Source: Bactericera cockerelli
Lineage: Eukaryota; Arthropoda; Insecta; Hemiptera; Triozidae
Reading direction: 5' to 3'
DNA: 64,000 nt
Assembly (NCBI GenBank): GCA_024516035.1
Contig: CM044956.1
Span: forward strand, 26,819,101 to 26,883,100
Shown: positions 20,401-31,816 of the stretch, one piece after another
How the letters are laid out: the number at the start of each line of letters is the position of its first letter
Position numbering within the stretch: the stretch's first letter is position 1
Made by a program: the position numbers and the translations under genes
The notes under the pieces: model-generated
The model's input: only the letters and a program-made list of their open reading frames with translations
Databases searched by the model: none
What the model was told of the DNA's origin: nothing

Positions 20401-23310
20401 ACTATCTGCTTTCGTGCCTGCTCCCCTGGTGCAGCTCATCCAAGTTCTCAGTGATGATGGTCAGTTCTTGCCACGACGAGCCATCACCTTCTCGAAAGCT
20501 GCCAGAGCGAAGTGAGCCTATGGGAGCAGGCAAAAACCCTACTATCACACTTGCTGTTAACCCGCGCTTCGCTATGGGAAATAATATTTGTTTATAATTA
20601 TTACTGCCCGTATCCAGAGATCCCGAGTTCGATCCCCGGTTGGAGCAAACTTTTCGAAGAAAATCAAACAAATGAGGCTGGCATTTCCAGCACTAAACCC
20701 CTGCTGGTGAGGTTAATGTAAGTAGCTGTACATTTCCCCGCAAATGGAGGGTAAAACCCCCATCCTGACTAACCTATATCAATCAGGACGTTAAAACCAA
20801 ATAGAATCACAAATATATCCTATATCACAATATATTACTGGTCACAATATATCTAATTAGGTCGCAGTGGTTAATTTCACTGAAAACCCTGCAACCAATT
20901 CAAATAATAAAAATAAAATTGTACGGGAAAGCCTTAGCAGGCTTAGAAAGCATCAATGTATGAGGTTTACTTATATTATGTTTCATAAATATGAAATATT
21001 CATTTTTTACACATAAACTCAGTTGAATATTGAAAAATTCTTTCTTATTGCATATCATGTTGCATGTTTTTTTTGACATGTTTTATAATATGCATTGCAT
21101 ATTAATTTAATTTAATTTAACGCACGGTGCTCGCTGCCATGATAAATTATGAATACCTCAAGTAACGAAGCGTGCTTTTGGATGATAAACATCTTTTTCG
21201 TGTGAAAAATAGCTTAGAAAGTTCCGATTTTTTATTTAAAATAACAAAAAAAATCTCCTTGGCCCATTTCGGCCCCGTATAGCCGATTAAATTTAAAAAT
21301 AATAAAAATTGAATATTGACTTACACTAGTACCTACGTGTTTCTCACTAACTTACACTCGTACTACGTAATCTCCTATTAACTTACATTATACCTACGTG
21401 TCTCTCAACTAAATAAGTTAGAATTAGCTTTAAGAGGTAATTATATTGTATCAATGATTATTGTAAATAAAGTTGAAAATTCAATTTGCATTTTTTCAAC
21501 TTAACATTAGTACCCTACGTGTCACTCACTTACTGGAAACTAACTACCTACGTGTTTCATCACTAAATTAAGCTAGTACCTGTGTGTCTGACACTAACTT
21601 TCACTCTACTAACTTACCCGACTAGGACTATGCACGGGCCGCCCACTGTACGAATATTGTTGAGAACCGAAACCTGGACATAACGCTCCCATTGAATCAT
21701 CCTTCTTTAAAAACAGCGTGAAAACATGCTCGAAATTAGCGCTATCTCTTATTGGAGACCTACAATAAAGAATAAATATACTTTTATTATACAGGTATCC
21801 CACAGCAGATGCATATATTTCAGGGTTAGTTTAGCCCACCGTGGACTATCATATAAGCTAAAAGTTACAATGGGGCATTTTACTTCGTTATAGAGTTATC
21901 CCCTGTGTTTCTTACAGCTCTAGAGGTCACTTGGATCGTGCAACGTTTTTAAAGAAATGATAGCCAGTAGGTAAATTTTGACATCATATAAATATACAGT
22001 TTTCAGAAAAGTGTGCATTAATTTTAACCACTATTTTATGTACCATTTAGGGGGGTCAACTCTATAACAAAATGGGCGAAAGTGCTTCATAAGGGAGATA
22101 CACATCTCTAAAAGGTTCTTTAAAAAAATCTTAAATTTTGAATTACGCTTACCTTTAGAGTTATTGAACGCGAAAAAAATTGACTCCCAATACACAGATA
22201 CGCCGTTATTTTGATGTGAGAATTGAGGTCATGTTTTCATTTTTCAGGGACGGTCACAGGGGGTTAACTGAAAAACAAATGAAGCACTTTCGCTCCCATT
22301 TTGTATAGAGTTGACCCCCCTAAAATGGTACATAAAATACGTGGTTAAAATTAATCCCCACACTTTTTCTGAACACCCTGTAATGTATAGTCATGCATAT
22401 TTCCCTTCGAATGCATTAGTTGTGATTTTTTTTTTTTCTCGAAAATTATATTAACTTCCGAGAAATTTCTAATATTAGAAATCGGAAGTATTGTGTTCGT
22501 TTTTTGTAAAAAAAAATATTTTTTTGCTCCGATTCAATTTTTTCATATTCTGTACGTTCTCATAACCTCCTGAGCAACTTTGGTTTTGTCCGTCTGTCGG
22601 TCTGTTAAAAATATTCCTTGTAACGCGCTAATCTCGGAAACTACTCAACGGATTTTGATGAAATTTTGCACACATATAGAAACGTTCTGTAGATGGTCCC
22701 ATTTTAAATATCTTTCCACAATAAGCACACATTGCTGTACCCTTGACAGAAAATTGGTCTGAAAAAAAAAAAAAAAAAAACCGTAGGAATATTTTCAAGA
22801 AATTCAAGATTTTCGGCGTGGCACCAGAAAACGACTTTAACCGTACGTAGAAATCTCGCGCTTTCGTGAGACACAATCTATTTTCGTGTCTTATTACGAA
22901 TTTGAAATAAAAATTGATAAAAAGAGTTAGCCACTAACAAATAAACTCTGTTTCGGTGTTTGCTGCGCTACTTGACGAGCGCGCGCCTCCGCGAGCTTGG
23001 CACAAGCCCGTCCATACTTCTCATTTTTATATAGTTCAATTAATTTATTTTAAACAAAATATGTCGAAATATAAAAGAGAATTGATAGAGACAATCCCTC
23101 TCTCTACTCTCAGCACAAACCTCTCTCTCGATAAACAAGTCTATTAAACTGATGCATAAAATAACTTCTTAATAAATTTATGAAGTAATCGGTTATAAAT
23201 TACCTATAGGTTGGCACCCCTGCTAATTCCGATAATTCTGGACCTGTGACGATCACGATCTTACGAATCCCTCGTCTAAATGAGCCGATGTAGCTTGGAC
23301 AGACGATTCT
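14461..23310 (-). CDS. Divergent sirtuin-like protein with C-terminal extension
   Basis: Exons read on the minus strand, 5' to 3': 23204-23310, 21618-21759, 20302-20517, 17538-17708, 15809-15967, 15691-15762, 15165-15259 and 14461-14676. Sirtuin landmarks in order are KIVIVTGPELSELAGVPTYR (the family has GAG where this has GPE), AHFALAAFE, TIITENLDELHQGAG (family TQNIDELH), VVCHGSMW with the catalytic His, DDLPKC, and MLIFIGTSDDEFEPL then GVPVVEV. The usual RPHxVxFGE after the zinc knuckle is not seen; SPHSIQLDQ stands there. The C-terminus (PPPPGYKKSALRFSYR, YHWHGDLNYWVPRV, STYLPDDVVQQYL, stop at 14461) is not known to me from sirtuins. About 20 residues with the usual FY motif between exons 2 and 3 were not found. 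One-base frame changes occur in exon 3 (several), in exon 4, near the exon 6-7 join and near 14650. Exons 1-2 join in phase. Further 5' exons may be missing. It could be a decaying duplicate or a repurposed paralogue. Confidence 0.65.
14686..14965. repeat. Dispersed repeat shared with 54385-54960
   Basis: AATACATACGAACTAGGTTA, CTCGTTTTGTCTAGCGTTTTG-type phrases and CATAAATGGTTATAATTATA recur in inverse order and orientation at 54385-54960. It begins only about ten bases beyond the last exon of the sirtuin-like gene. Confidence 0.6.
16190..19530. repeat. Cluster of four CACGAGGAAGTATTGTG-family copies
   Basis: Copies lie at about 16190-16276 (+), 17985-18052 (-), 18158-18243 (+) and 19436-19513 (+). 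They flank exon 4 of the sirtuin-like gene. Each has GAGATACAAGTG-like, GATTTAGTATAAAA-like and CAATCACGAGGAAGTATTGT-like blocks. The rest of 16300-17530 and 18250-19430 is non-coding, apart from weak relatives of the same element. Confidence 0.65.
20035..20242 (-). repeat. tRNA-headed SINE
   Basis: On the minus strand, TGTCCGGTAGCTCAGTGGTA, then AGGTCGTGGGTTCAAAAACC, gives box A and box B in a nearly complete tRNA-like fold. A tail follows with ATTCCCAATCGGGCAGTATA. The imperfect acceptor stem and the tail shared with 10258-10386 point to a SINE. Confidence 0.65.
20590..20810 (+). repeat. tRNA-headed SINE with the shared body
   Basis: The head is incomplete: GAGATCCCGAGTTCGATCCC gives box B. 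The body is CTGGTGAGGTTAATGTAAGT, ATGGAGGGTAAAACCCCCAT, AATCAGGACGTTAAAACC. This body is the one carried by 548-850 and by the 5S-headed copies. Confidence 0.65.
21405..21482 (+). mobile_element. LINE 3' end fragment
   Basis: TAAATAAGTTAGAATTAGCT, then AAGAGGTAATTATATTGTAT and TGTAAATAAAG, matches the 3' end of the LINE at 31817-34955 (about 34869-34930). It is a solo, strongly 5'-truncated copy. Confidence 0.7.
21820..21970. repeat. Dispersed repeat, GGGGCATTTT family
   Basis: GGACTATCATATAAGCTAAA, GTTACAATGGGGCATTTTAC and GAGGTCACTTGGAT are shared with 58575-58780 and in part with 60650-60750. Confidence 0.6.
21995..22382. repeat. Foldback element with about 70-bp terminal inverted repeats
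   Basis: The left end TTTCAGAAAAGTGTGCATTA, then CTATTTTATGTACCATTTAG and GGGGGGTCAACTCTATA, is mirrored on the right by TAGAGTTGACCCCCCTAAAA, GGTACATAAAATACGTGGTT and CACACTTTTTCTGAACACC. The outer ends read ACAG and CTGTA. A non-coding MITE. Confidence 0.75.
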
Positions 23311-23604
23311 CTGATGTACCCGATGAAATGTAAATCCAATAACAATCAATGTAACAAGAGAGAGAGAAAGAGAATTTTTTAATTGAAATGAATAAGATAA
23401 CTTTATTTACATAAATTGAATAGGTATACAAATTAAACACCCTCCTAAGCTAATCATAACTGTATTGGGAGGTGTGCTCCTCTCTTAAATATTATAAAAT
23501 CTATGTGATATGCAATTAATTATTTATAGACTTTACTTCAAACATCAAAATTAGGAAACTATATTTGTTCAATGGATATGTCCACTGGTCCATGGTGTCC
23601 ACTG

Positions 23605-26010
23605 GTCCATGGTGTCCACTGGTTTCCCGGTCCCAAAAATTCAGATTCGAAACCCCCATCGGACGTATATTAAAATACTCTCCTCAAAATTTTTAATTTC
23701 ACCAAATTTTTTATTGGGCTCATTCAAAATCCCCGGGGATATGGGGTTTAAGCAACATTGGTTCTTATCGCCACCTCCAAACTCCCGTAGCGCTTGTTTG
23801 ACGCTGGGCCGCCTGAATACCTGGCGTGTGAAAAATTTTTTTGGCAATTTAGTGAGCTGTCTAAACGTATCATTAAAAATTAAATTTTAATTAGTACTTT
23901 TTAAACAGTTCATCTGGTTAGACAGAGAAAATTGGAATTTTCCTATAGGATTTTAATTTTGCCCTTTTGCTGGGTGTTGAAGGGCTCAGGATACTATTGA
24001 GGCTAGGTGTAAGGTTTTCTCATATCCCCCAGGATCGTCGACGAAAGAAAAAAAATCTTTTTTTTTCATCAGAGAAACTAAAGCATTATTTTGGGTTTCA
24101 ATTTATATTTTCCACTATTTGCTTTTTTTTTAAAAACATTTTTAAAAACATGCTGTTTCTTTTTGGAAACTCACTACCCAGTGAACTCCCATATTTGGGT
24201 CTAAATTTTTATATGTTTTTAAATGTAAAGACGTGTTTTTAAGATTTTTTTTGATTCATCTAGTTGCTCATTAACCCATATTAAAGCTTCTTTTTTAGAT
24301 TTCATTCAAAAAATAGGGTTTTGTTTTAAAGTATTTGGGAAGAATTATAAAATCTGCGTGGCTTTCCCTTAAACCGCCGTTACCGATTTTTAGGGATAGC
24401 AATTATGCAGCTATCGGGCAAACATTTTTCACTGCCATTTTAGTGTACATCTTTTTTTTCCGGGGGGGTTATTGTAAAACATTAAACCAGTTGGGAAAAA
24501 ACCCTCCTTACGAACTTGTTCAAACTGGTACTCCCCTCTATGGGGGGGTCCGTTTGGGTTTTTATCTTCCTTCGTCTGCAATATTTTTAAAAATATTATG
24601 AACTTTTTCCCACTTTTTTAAAATTTTTTTTCAATTTTACAGAGTGACCAAAGTACAAAACAAGCTCAACCAAGCAAAAAAAAATTACCACACAAAAACC
24701 TTTTTGATCCAGCGGTTTTAAAATTTGGTCTGAAAAAATCTTGCAATAGGGGCATGGGAAACTTTTTTCCCGCCTGAATCCGTGTAAATGGGAAAATCTT
24801 GTTCTCCCAGTACTTTTTATAATTAAAAATGTTTTTCCAGGCCCTTTTCAATATGGTTAGAGACCCAAACGGGCCGGGTTATCCCTCATTTCCCCGTTTA
24901 AAAAACCTTTTTTAAAAACAGGTAGGACCCCCTTTCTCAACCCTTTGGGTATATAAATTTTTCATTCAAAAATTTTCCCCTGGTAAAAAGGGGGGTGGGG
25001 AATAAGGGGCGTTCCGGGACCGGGTTTTACCGTTTCTGAGGGCCGCAGATCCCCCCCTGTCTTCTTCTTTTTCTTCAGATGGGGGAACATTTTTTTTCCC
25101 TGGTTTTTTCTCACACATCGTTTTGCTACGCAATCATTTCCCCTCATATCACTCCTTTCCCGGGGCCCTGTTTCTAAAAATTAATATCTTTAATTTGATA
25201 ATAAAATATAAATTTAAAATTATCAATAAGACAAGGTCCCTCGTTGAAATGACGTTTAGTTTTATTTTTGGGCGGGTTCTCGTATTTTTTCTTCATCAGG
25301 TCATGATTTTTCCCCCATTTTTTCAGCATTCACCTGGGGGGTCTAAAAATAATTTATTTAAAAAATTTTTTTTTTTTATCACATAAGGGTTTATATTCTT
25401 ATGTTTTATTTCTCCCTACAGAAGTTTATTATTTTTTTTATTTATGCCATTTTTTTGTAGTAACGTTCTTTTTATCAATTTCAAATTTTGCCTTCTAGGA
25501 CCCATGGGGGTTTGAAAAATTTATTTTTTTAACCCACCGTCCCGGTTATTTTTCATAATTTTTCAGAAAATTTTATGTTTAAATTTTTTCTAAAAATTTT
25601 ATTACGGGGGGCCCCTTTTGTTGAAAAAATTGTCCCAAATCTGTCTTTAATTTTTTAATACCATTTTTAGAGCCCTGAGTCTAACCCCCGAAAACGACGA
25701 AAGAAAAAAGAATATAAAGTAGGTAAACCCCAACCCAAAATATCCTACTTCAAAGAAACAAAAATTTAAATTTTGGATAATTAACATTCCTCAGAAAATA
25801 TTATTTATTAAATTTTCCCCAAATAATACGAACTCTATTGGTAGTTTGTGGTTCAAAAGGCCTTTTTTTTTAAGTTTAACGGCCATTTGGGGGGCCATAT
25901 TTTTGAAAAAAATTAGTCTGTGCCATAAACTCCAAGAATTGTTTTAAACCATCACCAACCTTTCTTTTTACAAACAGTCTGGAGTTATTGGGCCCGACAA
26001 ATTGTCTTAG

Positions 26011-26045
<35 letters not shown>

Positions 26046-29000
26046 AATATAATTTGGGGATTTAAATGAAACTTTACGAGCGTTCCCAAAAGGGCTTTAT
26101 TTACCCCATAAAATATATTACGTTCCCAAATGTTTGGTTTTTTATATCTTTAAATTTGACAATTTTTCATCCAAACTAATTTTTGGGATAAAACAAAATA
26201 CATATAAATTTATGTTTTACGGGTTCTATAAGCCCCCTATTTCCCTTTCCCCTTTAAATTTTTTATACGACCAAAAATTTAAAACTTACATGTGGTGGGG
26301 TTACTTGATGAATCTTAGATTTCAAGTCCGCGCCCCAGACGGGAAAGCAAACAAAACCCACCGGGGAAACCCCCAGCACCAAACAACCCACATAATCCAA
26401 GAGTTCTTTTATCACTCAAACCAGGGGAAAGAAAAACTAGTGAAATTTGTTTCAGACAATGAAAAAAACACCATTGGGTGGTTCCGAGGGGAAGGAAAAC
26501 TCTTATCAGATGAAAAATCCGGGCCTGACGAATAAATTACGCATAAAAAAAAAAAGGTTTTGGGAAACACTCAAAACAAAAGAATTGGGGGTATAAAAAC
26601 AAATGTTCTTGATGTAAAGATGAAAAAAACAAAAACCCCAAAAATCAGTCGAAGACTTTTAGAAAAAAACTCTTGTTGACTAATATTCCAATTTTAATTC
26701 TATGGGTCATTTTTTAATAATTTTACTAATTTATTTTCAGTTCTAATATTAGAAAACGAATATTGGTTTTTGGTTTTTTATTTTTTTTCTTCAAAAATTT
26801 TTGTTTTTTTCATACCCCCCCTGAAAACCTGGGTTTTGTGCTTTTCCTTGGGGTTGTTTTTATCTTAAAATTTTTTTTGCCTACCCCCCCCATGAGGGTG
26901 GCATGTACTAACTTTAAAATCAAAATTTAGAATAGTAGTCGTTTCCCGTGTGGCTTTTTGTTTTAAAGGCCCTCATTGAAAAAAATTCATTGCACTAAAT
27001 TTCAGTGATCCGACGTACCGTCCCCCGAAATACAGATTTTATATCCATATGTTTTACAAAAATTTTCTTAACCGGGTAATTCCCCAAAAGATGAAATTTG
27101 TTAATAAACCTTTAGGCAGATTTTTCCCGAACAAGATACCAACCCCAAAAACACCACTTAGTGGTTAAAAAAGGGGAAAAAGATTTTTTTTAAGCTTAAA
27201 ATAATGTTATCAAATTAAAGAACAACTTTTCCCCCTCGAATTATCAATTTATTTACCCTTTCGTATCCCTTTCAGTTCATCCAAAACTTACGGTTAACGA
27301 TTATAGGTCAAAACATTTGGATATCCCTCAGAACGTCTGACCCTGTACTCGAGAGGGGTAAGTTTTTTACAATAACTTCTCCAATAAAAGTTTTAAAAAA
27401 TAATATGCCACCAAAAAACCATTCCATTCCCCACCCTGCTGGGGGGGGCCAAGGGCCCAAAAAAAAATTGCTAAAATTTTACCCCTAAACAATAAAGAAT
27501 ACGGTTCTGAGAATCCAGCCTGGTAGATTTAGGGAAGCCTGTAACGGGTTCCCGCCAAAAAAAGGAGCCACTCGAAATATCAAGAACAAAATTAATGTAA
27601 AAAAAAAAAAATACTAAAACACTGTACTTTAAAATAGGGAAAGGGAAAACCCTTTTTTCTACTGGGGTTTTGGGGGTTTTTTTATCATTACCAAGGGGGG
27701 CCCCCATAAGTTGTTGCGTTTAATTTTATGGTCCACATGAAATTTAAAATTTTTCCTTTTAATGCCCTAGATTTTTGGGTGCCCAAGGACCAAACCCAAA
27801 GACCTGATTAACAAAAAATACAAAAATTTGGGAATCAACTTTCAAGACCTTTCATTTGGAAAAACCCCCCAGTTAGACACTCTTTTGACAAAAGAACTGA
27901 AATTTAAAGAATGTGTTTTTTTTTGTTACAACAACACACACACATTTTTGTTTATACAAAACGCGCAAAATTTAGGGCTTTTTCCTTTTCTTTCACTTTG
28001 TTTTTCCCCCCAACCCACTTGGGGGCGCATTGTCCACCTCAAAGGTGAGGACATATTTTTTACAGCTGGGTTGCATTTCCTGACACCCCCAAAAAATTCT
28101 ATTATTTTTTTTAGCAAATTCAACCCCTTTTTACAATAAATACAAAAATTTGACATGAATATTAAACACTTTTGACTAAATAAAAAAAAAACAACTTTCC
28201 AAAAATTTAAAAAAAACTGAACTCGTTTTTTCATTACTTAAAGATCCGGGGGTCGGTTTATAGCCGCCATTTCTAAATTCTATCGTTCTCCCCCTTCACT
28301 CTCATTTATTTCACTTCCAAATATTTCACTATTGGGGGCATTACTGATCTTTTTATCCTCTTCCGAAAATTTCCATTCCTTCTTCCTTTCGATTACTGAC
28401 CCAAAAAAGTTTTGTTCTGGATAGGGGTCCTATCCACCTATGTCTTTTTTCCCCTCTGCAATTCCATATTTTTCTTTTTCTCCTATCAAATCCAACACTC
28501 TTTTTATTATTTAAATTTGTCCGCCATTGATCTTGTCATTTTCTCTAACCCCCACATTTAAAAACAAAAGCTTTTTATTTTTTTTTTTCAATCTCATCCC
28601 CCATGTTTGGATCCCCAAAAAAATGCATCCCAACCAAGGGGCTTGATAATTGCTTCCTTAGACGATATCATGTTGTGGAGTAAATAAAAGTTTTTATTTG
28701 GAAAAAAAACTATATTTAAATCCCCAAATTTGGCATCTTTTTGATGTCTTCACAAAAATTCCCTTCCATTTTTTGCCCAACAAGATTTTGTGATTAGAGA
28801 CGTCTGGGGAAAAAAGCATCCCAACGAAGACATACATGAAACGCAGAGCAAATAATATCAATCCTAGGGGACTCAAACAAAGCTGTCAAAATTCTACGCA
28901 ATAAAAAAAGCCGCACGACCCCAGTGGCGACAATTTAAATTTTTTTATTAAAAAATGTAGGTCAAATTTTGTACAAGTCTGGTCTCATTGCTGCTTTTTT

Positions 29001-29190
29001 TCTAATTGGTCTCATACGATCAACCCAAGAAAAAAATCCCTCCCCAGAAAATAAAAAATATTTTAAAAATTCCCCGAAGTAAAAAAAGAAAAAAAAATAT
29101 TATCAAATTCTATATATTCAGAAATATATCAATTTCTAGAGGGGGTCCCAGTACATTTTCCTCACTTTTTCTGATTATACTGATTAAAAA
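23605..29190. other. Segment of apparently low-quality consensus
   Basis: Runs of G, C, A and T (four to eight bases) replace mixed sequence throughout, and frames break everywhere. Where the segment can be compared with clean relatives it is visibly degraded: CCATTTGGGGGGCCATATTT here (about 25885) answers to CCCATTTAGGTCCATATTTT at 13397. The 34-A run near 26010 is part of the same picture. I annotate no genes inside it. The ORFs listed by length alone (for example 26134-26535 and 27828-28139) have no recognisable content. Confidence 0.7.
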
Positions 29191-29475
29191 AGAGTAGTTG
29201 ATACATGACAAAACAAACTATTACCTTTCTGAGAGAACAAATTAACTCGAAACACTGTCCATATGTTTTTATGTTTATGGGGTGAGTTCTTTGTTTTTGT
29301 ATATGGTTTTGGTTGGGTGGGTGTGTAATGGTTTTGGTGAAAGTTTTGGGTGTGTGATGTGTGTTGGGTGTTTGTGGTATTTTGTGGCTGTGTTTTTTTT
29401 TGGTTTTGCAAGAAATATTATAATGTGTTTTAATTATAATTCTACCACATAAAACAAATTTGAAGAAAATCGGTT

Positions 29476-29573
29476 TAGTTGTTTTTGGAGATACAAGTGA
29501 TTTAGTATAAAATCTCAAAATTGGCACGTATATACAATGTGAAACAATCACGAGGAAGTATTGTGTCCATAAT
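29476..29573 (+). repeat. CACGAGGAAGTATTGTG family copy
   Basis: GGAGATACAAGTGATTTAGT, TATAAAATCTCAAAATTGGC and CAATCACGAGGAAGTATTGT are clean here, immediately right of the degraded segment. This helps to place the quality boundary. Confidence 0.7.
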
Positions 29574-29768
29574 TATCAGTGTTTTTTTTTAATTTCATAA
29601 CTATCAAAGAAAAGATTGATTGAAGTATCTCTCTCGCAAGCTTCATTAAAAAGACGAATAAAACGATTGAAGGGCTTGAAAAAAAAAAAAAAATAGTTTT
29701 TTGTACTTTTCATATAATAGATTTTTGTTTCTAGTATTCTTAGGATTGGTCCTAAATGAAAGTTCTGG

Positions 29769-30020
29769 TTAGTTGGCAGGAACTGAGAGTTTCGCCATGC
29801 GGTCCTGGATCATCCCGTTTATTTCATCGGCAGTATCCAGGACACTGAAGCCCGTTGGTCTGGGTTCCTTTAGAGCGGTCTCAACGATGTTTAGCCGCTC
29901 AAATACCCTGATGCTGAAATTTCCTTCTAAATGACGAAAAGTGTTGTTTTTTGCCCTAGGTGGGGCTAGGGCACGCAGGCAATGAAGATTGAATGAGGTT
30001 GCAAGTATCGGGTTTTTTCA
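29769..30020 (-). CDS. Unidentified open reading frame, 3' end
   Basis: On the minus strand an open frame of about 80 codons runs without interruption to a TAA at 29769-29771. Its composition is protein-like: LHCLRALAPPRAKNNTFRHL, FSIRVFERLNIVETALKEP, GFSVLDTADEINGMIQDRM, AKLSVPAN at the end. I do not recognise the family. With LINE, gypsy and BEL debris around, a transposon ORF is likely. No start codon or splice acceptor is assigned. Confidence 0.4.
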
Positions 30021-30522
30021 CCGAATCAAACGATTAAAATCCACGACCGAAGGACCAATTTATAGAGGGGCGATTCTAACGATGGTAGAAAATCAAAAGA
30101 CGAATGTAAAGATCAAAAGCATGTATTAATTCAGTGAAAAATTGGCAAAAGGTTTTACAATAATATGGTTCAGAAAAAAGTGATAAAAAAAATTGAAAGA
30201 AAGAGGATAGGAGCATTATTTTTAATTTCAAATTGAAACAGCTGATAAAAACACAGCTGATGTATAACGTCGGGTAGAGAACCAAAAAAGTCGGGGATAT
30301 AGTTCAAATACTTAAGAAACTTTGGAGGGGGCATGTACCCAGACGTAAAGTGTACCGGTTTTACAGAATAGATGACCAAGAAGGTAAATAAGTGTATCAA
30401 ACAATAAGTCAATTAGCCAATAGAGGTAGAATTCAAACGCGCTATGAATTTAAGAGGTATGAACCTATCAAAAGAGGTATCAAATGAAAGATATAAGTAT
30501 TCTAAATGAACTGATTATGATC

Positions 30523-30766
30523 TCTATATATAAAATAGAAAAAAGGATACCTATGTATGTTTGTTTGTTTGTTTGTCCGGAGTTGTTTAGCCAAAACGGT
30601 AAGAGATAGCGAAAAATGTCTCAGAATTGACCCCCCAAAAACCATTATCGCCTTGTCCAGAAAAATTATGAAAAGTTCAAAAAGGCATTGCTGTCCAGCA
30701 GTACGGCCATGCCTTAGTAAATTTGAAATTTAGTCCCTTTGCAAAGCACGGGCAAACGGCTAGTCG
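30523..30766. mobile_element. Short dispersed element, TATATA...CTAGT ends
   Basis: It runs from CTCTATATATAAAATAGAAA through GTTTGTTTGTCCGGAGTTGT and ACGGTAAGAGATAGCGAAAA to AAGCACGGGCAAACGGCTAG. 49593-49845 is a full inverted copy with over 200 matching bases. It is non-coding. Confidence 0.75.
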
Positions 30767-30929
30767 TATTATAAATAAAAAATTGGATCTTTGATTTTCA
30801 TTTCAGGTCCTCAAAAGGTTCATAACTAGTGGTTCTGTGAACTATAAACCTCACACAGATTCAACTATCGCATTATAAATGTTCAATCAATTATGAGGAC
30901 ATCGAGACCTTTCATTCAATACCCCACTC

Positions 30930-31345
30930 GAAAAGTTTTAATTAAAAAGTATCAACCGGCCCTTATTTTTGGCCCTTTTTCGATTTTTTACCACAGAGCG
31001 GCCCAATTATCTTTCACAATCACAAAATTTTCACTACTGAAACCCAAATATATTTTTTCAATGACTCATCAAAATTTCAAGAGCCTTGCTTTATTCAATA
31101 AAAATAGAAAAATCGTTTTCAAGTTTCACCAAAACGGCCCCCATTTGGACCGAGTGGCCTCATTTGGTCCAAAAAATTCTAAGACTCCAGTGAACATGTA
31201 TGTATAAAAATTTCATCAATTTTGAATAATCCGGTCAAGAGTTATTGCGGAACAGACAGACAGACAAACAGACAAACGAAAGCCAAATCGTCCAGTATGC
31301 AAGTTAAAACAGAACCTCACTGTGTTCGGTTAATTACATATAAGT
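30930..31345. repeat. Dispersed repeat, inverted relative at 59275-59665
   Basis: Shared landmarks are AGAGTTATTGCGGAACAGAC, AACGAAAGCCAAA, AGTTAAAACAGAACCT and AATCGTTTTCAA, all found inverted at 59275-59665. The ORF at 30893-31207 is not supported as a gene. Confidence 0.6.
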
Positions 31346-31689
31346 TTTATTTTTGAGGATTACCTACACAGGAAAATGATGCTTTCTGTCATTTTCTACT
31401 AGTAACTTGACTCAGCACCACTACAATTGTAATGAGACTGGCATCAGTATTTAAAATAGAAAAGTTCTTTTGTTTTCAACATATGAAATTGCAGTCCTGA
31501 GTTTATAAAAATATTTTTTTTATATTCATTTAATTGATGCAAACGAGCTATTTCAGCGAATCTCTTGATCAAACGTATGTATTTCGCTAGTGACCTCACC
31601 TGTTCTTGGCTAGGGAGGTAATAGAATTTAAAAAAAAATCCCCAACCTGATATTCGAACTCACGATGAGTGTGTAGTCACAACTAAGAC

Positions 31690-31816
31690 TTTCTTTTCTC
31701 TCCTTCTCTCTTTCCTTCTTTCTTCTCTATCTCCTTCTCCTTCTTTCTCTCCTACTCTCTCTCTCTCCTACTCTCTCTCTCTCCTACTCTCTCTCTCTCT
31801 CTCTCTCCTACTCCTC
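31690..31816. repeat. CT-rich microsatellite, left block
   Basis: CTCTCTCTCTCTCCTACTCT-type repeats end where the LINE begins. The same CTCTCCTACTCT grammar resumes at 34965, so the two blocks look like one array split by the LINE. A diverged tRNA-like SINE piece (minus-strand GTGAGTTCGAATATCAGG) precedes it at about 31640-31670. Confidence 0.8.

Noticed and set aside
26134..26535. ORF of 133 residues inside the corrupted segment
   Set aside because: The surrounding sequence is unreliable and the translation shows no domain or splice context.
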